Origin: Intestinimonas massiliensis (ex Afouda et al. 2020)
Lineage (GTDB): Bacteria; Bacillota; Clostridia; Oscillospirales; Oscillospiraceae
Length of the DNA: 64,000 bases
Assembly: GCF_001244995.1 (NCBI RefSeq)
Contig: NZ_LN869528.1
Span: 67,001-131,000, forward strand
Direction of reading: 5' to 3'
The notes below the pieces were generated by a model. The model had not been told where the DNA came from. It saw only the letters and a list, made by a program, of their open reading frames with translations, and did not search any database. The translations under genes were made by a program, and so were the position numbers. Shown in pieces: positions 60,364-64,000 of this stretch. The stretch's first letter is position 1. Each line of letters starts with the position of its first letter.

Positions 60364-62685
60364 ATGAGCTTAGAGTCCGTATTCAAGCTGTCGCTTGTGA
60401 TGAACATGATCGACAACCTCAGCGGGCCCATGGCCGGCATCGCCTCCAAGGTGGGGGCGGACGTCACCAGGCTGGATTCCCTGAGCCAGGCATTTGGCTC
60501 CGCGGCCAAGGCCGGCGCGGTCATGCAGGAAATGGGCACGCAGATCGCCGGCGCGGCCCTCGCTCCGGTGGAGGCAACCTTCGAGACCCGCCGGGCCATC
60601 GGCGAGCTGGCCTCCCTGGGTGTGCGGGATCTGGGCGCTGTAGAGAACGCCGCACGCAGCTTCTCCGATCAGTGGGCGGGGACGACGAAGGCTGACTTCA
60701 TCAGCGCGGCCTATGACATCAAAAGCGGCATCGCATCCCTCTCCGATGAGGGAGTAGCCGAGTTTACCAGCCTGGCTGCCCTGACGGCAAAGGCGACTAA
60801 GTCCACGGCGGGAGAGATGACGTCCCTCTTTGCCACGGGCTACGGCATTTACAAAAGTTACTATGATGATCTTTCCGACCTGGAGTTTGGAGAGATCTTC
60901 TCGGCGGGTATCGCTGAGAGCGTCCGTGCCTTCAAGACCTCGGGTTCCGGTATGGCCCAGGCGATCCAGACATTGGGTGCATCGGCCACCACGGCACAGG
61001 TCCCCCTGGAGGAGCAGCTCTCCGTGCTGGGCATGCTCCAGGCCACCATGGGCGGCAGCGAGGCGGGCACCAAGTACAAAGCCTTCCTCCGGTCTGCCGC
61101 CAAGGGCGGCGAGGCGCTGGGCTTATCCTTCCTCGACGCCAACAACCAGCTCCTGAGTATGCCGGAGATCCTGGATATCCTCCGGGGCAAGTTCGGTGAG
61201 ACCATGGACGCGGCTGAGAAAATGGAGCTGCAAAAAGCCTTCGGAGACACCGAGGCAGTCGCCCTCATCGATCTGATGTACAGCAAGGTCGGCGACCTGG
61301 AAAGCAACATTCTCAGCCTCTACGATGCAATGGGCCAGGGTACCGGCGTCACCCAGAAGATGGCCTCCGCCATCCAGGAGACCGAGCCGGAGCGCTATGA
61401 GCGCCTCCGGCAGCAGATCCATAACGTCACCGAGTCCATCGGCAACAGCCTGCTCCCCACCATCAACGACGCCATGGCAAAGGGCAGTGAGGTACTGACG
61501 AAGGCAGGGACTTGGATCGAGAACAACCAGGAGCTGGTCCGGGCGATCATGCTGGTGGTGCTGACCCTCGGCGGATTCCTGGCCATAGGCGGTTCGGCCA
61601 TCGCCGTGATCAGCGGCATCGGGTTAGTCTTCACAAAAGCAGCGGGACTCGGCAAAGGATTCATTGGAGCAATCAAGAATATCCCGGATACTTTAGACAC
61701 GATACGGCTATATGGGATGTTTGCGGGTGACGCAATAAAAGCCGGCTTTACCAAGATACGCTCGGCGGGCAGCGTAGCAGTCGCCGCCTTGAAGAACGTC
61801 GGGCGTGGTATCGCGTCAATGGCAAAGCAAGCGATCACAGCAGCGGCGACAGCGCTCAAACCCCTTATTGCTTCTGTGTGGAGCTTTACGGCAGCGCTTC
61901 TGGCAAACCCCGTGACCTGGATCGTGATCGGGATCGTGGCCCTGATCGCAGCCCTGGTGCTGCTCTACAACAAGTGCGAGTGGTTCCGCGACGGCGTCAA
62001 CGCCGTCCTCGGCTTCCTGAAAGAGAAGCTGCTGGCGATCCCGGGCGCTGTCGTGCAACTCTTCCAGAGTATCGTAACCGGCATTACAACCAAAATCACG
62101 GCAGCCAGGGAGGCCGTCTCCAACGGGATCAAGGGTGTAAAAGAGATCATTACCGGCGCGGTCTCCTGGTTTTTTGAATCGGGCAAGAAGATCGTCACCA
62201 CCTTTGCCAACGGCATCAAATCGGCGTTCACCGGCGCGGTGGATACGGTCAAAGGCGGGCTGCAGAAGATCCGCAACCTGCTCCCCTTCTCGGACGCAAA
62301 GGAAGGCCCATTGTCCACGCTGACCCTCTCCGGACAGCGCACCATGACCACCTACGCCCACGGCCTGAAGCTGGCGCAGGACGCGCCCGCAGAGGCGGCC
62401 GAGCAGGGCTTGAAGCTGACCAGGGCCAGGCTGGAACGCGAGCCGGTCCGAAAGATCCCGCTGGGTACCACGGGCAGCGGCAAGGACGGCGGCGAGGAGA
62501 GCGCCGGAAGCGGCGGCTCCGCCAAGCAGGTCATCATCCAGAAGGTCATCATCCCCACCGACCTCAAGACTATCAAAGACCTGCGGCAGCTCCTGGAGAT
62601 CCTCAAGGAACTGGAGAGCTATTCGGAGGCCAACGAGGATGCGGAGGACGACGGCGATCCGGACGCAGCACTGCAACCCGCATAA
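60364..62685 (+). CDS. Tail tape measure protein
   Basis: A 773-residue tape-measure protein (TP901 core type) that sets tail length and is ejected with DNA. The core VQTLGASATTAQVPLEEQLSVLGML-like segment, here QAIQTLGASATTAQVPLEEQ, and FLRSAAKGGEALGLSFLDANNQLL are typical. Hydrophobic helices occupy about 400-430 and 510-540. The start is the ATG at 60364 behind AGGAGGTG. In such phages sheath and tube genes and the frameshifted chaperone always precede it. Confidence 0.92.
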   Translation: MSLESVFKLSLVMNMIDNLSGPMAGIASKVGADVTRLDSLSQAFGSAAKAGAVMQEMGTQIAGAALAPVEATFETRRAIGELASLGVRDLGAVENAARSFSDQWAGTTKADFISAAYDIKSGIASLSDEGVAEFTSLAALTAKATKSTAGEMTSLFATGYGIYKSYYDDLSDLEFGEIFSAGIAESVRAFKTSGSGMAQAIQTLGASATTAQVPLEEQLSVLGMLQATMGGSEAGTKYKAFLRSAAKGGEALGLSFLDANNQLLSMPEILDILRGKFGETMDAAEKMELQKAFGDTEAVALIDLMYSKVGDLESNILSLYDAMGQGTGVTQKMASAIQETEPERYERLRQQIHNVTESIGNSLLPTINDAMAKGSEVLTKAGTWIENNQELVRAIMLVVLTLGGFLAIGGSAIAVISGIGLVFTKAAGLGKGFIGAIKNIPDTLDTIRLYGMFAGDAIKAGFTKIRSAGSVAVAALKNVGRGIASMAKQAITAAATALKPLIASVWSFTAALLANPVTWIVIGIVALIAALVLLYNKCEWFRDGVNAVLGFLKEKLLAIPGAVVQLFQSIVTGITTKITAAREAVSNGIKGVKEIITGAVSWFFESGKKIVTTFANGIKSAFTGAVDTVKGGLQKIRNLLPFSDAKEGPLSTLTLSGQRTMTTYAHGLKLAQDAPAEAAEQGLKLTRARLEREPVRKIPLGTTGSGKDGGEESAGSGGSAKQVIIQKVIIPTDLKTIKDLRQLLEILKELESYSEANEDAEDDGDPDAALQPA

Positions 62686-62703
62686 AGGAGGGAGGACGGC
62701 CCC

Positions 62704-63285
62704 ATGATCTATATGGAAGACCAGTGCATCAAGCTCAACGGCGTCGTCCTCCCCGGTCTCGTCAAAAGCATCGAGGTCACGGAGTCGGCCAGGATCGACG
62801 AGCAGGAGGTGGAGGGCAGCGCGGTCAAGCCCAAGCAGGCCGTGGGCTATGAGGACGCCAAGGTCAACATTGAGCTCATTCTGGACGACACCGAGTCTCA
62901 AACCAAATACCAGCGTCTCGCTGTACTCCGGGCGGCTTTCCGGGCCCCCGGCCAGAGCGTCCCACAGCCCATCCCCATTGTCAGTGAGGACGCCTCGGCT
63001 CACGGGATTGAGAGGGTCCTCTTCAAGAAACTCACCCACAAGGCCGAGAATAAGAAGGGACAGCTTCCGGTCACCCTGGAGCTTTGGGAGTATATCCCTC
63101 AGACGATCACCGCGAAAAAGGCGGGCAGCTCCTCTGCCTCCTCAGCGTCCTCCGCTACGTCAAATCTGTCCGCAGAGTACAGGCGCTATCTGGGCAGTGG
63201 ACGCGGGAATTCCCCGGCAAAGGATGATGCGGATGCCAGCGCCGTCAAAAAGAAGCTCACCCTCATGGAATCGAAGCTGGGATAG
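62704..63285 (+). CDS. Tail/baseplate protein between tape measure and hub
   Basis: A 193-residue protein: an N-terminal beta domain (CIKLNGVVLPGLVKSIEVTES, YEDAKVNIELILDD), a middle part (AAFRAPGQSVPQPIPIVSEDA) and a Ser/Ala-rich C-terminus that appears flexible. By position it takes the place of Mu gp43, which joins tail tip and baseplate, but it is much shorter and lacks a visible LysM domain. AAAGGAGGGAGG precedes the ATG. Confidence 0.65.
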   Translation: MIYMEDQCIKLNGVVLPGLVKSIEVTESARIDEQEVEGSAVKPKQAVGYEDAKVNIELILDDTESQTKYQRLAVLRAAFRAPGQSVPQPIPIVSEDASAHGIERVLFKKLTHKAENKKGQLPVTLELWEYIPQTITAKKAGSSSASSASSATSNLSAEYRRYLGSGRGNSPAKDDADASAVKKKLTLMESKLG

Positions 63286-63293
63286 GAGAGGCC

Positions 63294-64000
63294 ATGGAAA
63301 CGATGGAATTGTTTTATCCGCAGATCGCGGTCCGGGCCGGGGCCTATCGTTTCGACCAGGGCGTAGAGGTGGAGGTCCACTCTTCCCGCACCGCCTATTT
63401 CGACTGGGCGAAGATCCGCTTCACAGAGCAGTTCCAGCCCAGGATATCCCTCGACAGGATGGATGCGGCGGCGATCGAGATGGGCTACAACGGCGTCCTG
63501 GACGAAGTCTTTACCGGCTATGTCGCAAAGCCTTACAGCGGAGGTGCCTCGGCGAATGAGATTGTCCTGAAGGATGAAATGCTCCTGCTGGAGCAGACCT
63601 CCGTCAACGCCACATTTTTGGAGACAACGCCCCAGGAGGTGCTCGCCTACATCCTGGGCCAGGCCGGGATCGGCAAGATGGCCCTCTCCGGCCAGGGATA
63701 TCCCACCCGCAAGCGGCTCCCGATCCACCGGCAGACCGGCATCCAGGCCATCAATACCGTCAACGCGGCCTGGGGCCTCAAGAAACCCTTCTTCTGCTCG
63801 GGCGGCGTGTTCTACTGGGGCACATCGCCGGCACAGGAGAAGGTTTACTCCTTTGAGTATGGCGTCAATATCCTGGCTCTGAATCGTACCGGGGGAGTCT
63901 GGGAGCTGGAGACCATCTCCGCCCCCTTCGTCAAGCACTCGCACAAGATCCTTGTCACCCATCCGCTCATCAGCGGAGAGTTCGAGGTCTCACAGGTGCT
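63294..64000 (+). CDS. Baseplate hub/late control D-like protein, 5' part
   Basis: The frame starts at 63294 behind TAGGAGAGG and runs open off the end of the window (235 codons). The N-terminal beta domain (QIAVRAGAYRFDQGVEVEVHSS, FDWAKIRFTEQF, YNGVLDEVFTGYVAK) and the following LLLEQTSVNATFLETTPQEVLAYILGQAG fit the gpD/gp44 family of baseplate hub proteins that form the central trimeric spike base. The remainder and the gp45-like spike gene should follow outside the window. Confidence 0.8.
   Translation, partial: METMELFYPQIAVRAGAYRFDQGVEVEVHSSRTAYFDWAKIRFTEQFQPRISLDRMDAAAIEMGYNGVLDEVFTGYVAKPYSGGASANEIVLKDEMLLLEQTSVNATFLETTPQEVLAYILGQAGIGKMALSGQGYPTRKRLPIHRQTGIQAINTVNAAWGLKKPFFCSGGVFYWGTSPAQEKVYSFEYGVNILALNRTGGVWELETISAPFVKHSHKILVTHPLISGEFEVSQV

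Larger units (their letters stand above)
35119..64000 (+). mobile_element. Mu-like transposable prophage, left end to within the baseplate genes
   Basis: The order of functions is that of phage Mu: repressor, early region with DDE transposase and MuB-type ATPase, Gam, GemA, a Mor/C-type activator, lysis genes, gp27/gp28 packaging, gp29 portal, gp30 F protein, protease and scaffold, major head protein, gp36, gpG, gp37, contractile sheath, tube, gp41/42 chaperone, tape measure and baseplate. The left end is placed at 35119 because the integrase reading frame is lost there and the sequence starts TGT, as at Mu ends. The right end lies outside the window. All visible essential genes are open, so the prophage may be functional. 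Confidence 0.92.

Overview
The window comes from a high-GC Firmicute of the gut Clostridia, most like Oscillospiraceae (Flavonifractor, Pseudoflavonifractor and relatives). That placement is an inference from gene content: a GlgC/GlgD glycogen operon, a CIRCE-controlled hrcA-grpE-dnaK-dnaJ operon, VanW and XpaC-type envelope proteins, a B12-dependent ribonucleotide reductase and a rubredoxin/rubrerythrin pair. No rRNA or tRNA gene and no CRISPR array was seen.

Host chromosome, 1-34.5 kb. The window opens with the end of an NlpC/P60 cell-wall hydrolase, then a divergently placed BlaI/BlaR1-type regulator pair (431-2672) with a clear promoter and operator, then a gene-poor stretch holding a possible transporter relic. 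A five-gene minus-strand glycogen operon follows (transcribed glgB-glgC-glgD-glgA-glgP, 12221 down to 3286), with a sigma-70 promoter, a hairpin at the very start of its mRNA and a strong terminator. GlgA and GlgB both carry long Ala/Pro/Lys-rich, histone-H1-like C-terminal tails. Next are a D-Ala-D-Ala carboxypeptidase, the heat-shock operon, a protein-mannosyltransferase-like glycosyltransferase with an embedded discoidin-like domain, a PHP phosphoesterase, RpiB, a C39-like lipoprotein peptidase, a cytidylate-kinase-like protein, XpaC, VanW plus a membrane protein, small unknowns, a polysaccharide deacetylase, a CPBP protease and NrdJ.

Mobile region, 34.5-64 kb. The rubrerythrin gene beside rubredoxin has lost a normal 5' part. 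Immediately next to it is the N-terminal half of a tyrosine integrase, which stops abruptly at 35119 where a Mu-like transposable prophage begins with TGT. The prophage runs past the end of the window. It has helically phased repeats at its left end, a leftward XRE repressor, a strong rightward early promoter overlaid with operator repeats, and a 28-bp inverted repeat in the early leader. Early genes follow: MuA-type DDE transposase, MuB-type ATPase, Gam, GemA and many tiny genes. Then come a two-domain endolysin, a Mor/C-type activator, holin-like genes, DNA packaging (gp26/27/28-like), portal, F protein, protease with a nested scaffold, head proteins, and a contractile-tail module with a programmed -1 frameshift in the tail-assembly chaperone, ending inside a baseplate hub gene.

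The parts most worth follow-up are the paired basic tails on the glycogen enzymes, the regulatory DNA of the prophage (phased end repeats, an internal copy of the end sequence 24.6 kb away, operator triplet, 28-bp inverted repeat, two shared TTGAA/TTCAA dyads) and a self-promoted minus-strand membrane gene inside the early operon.
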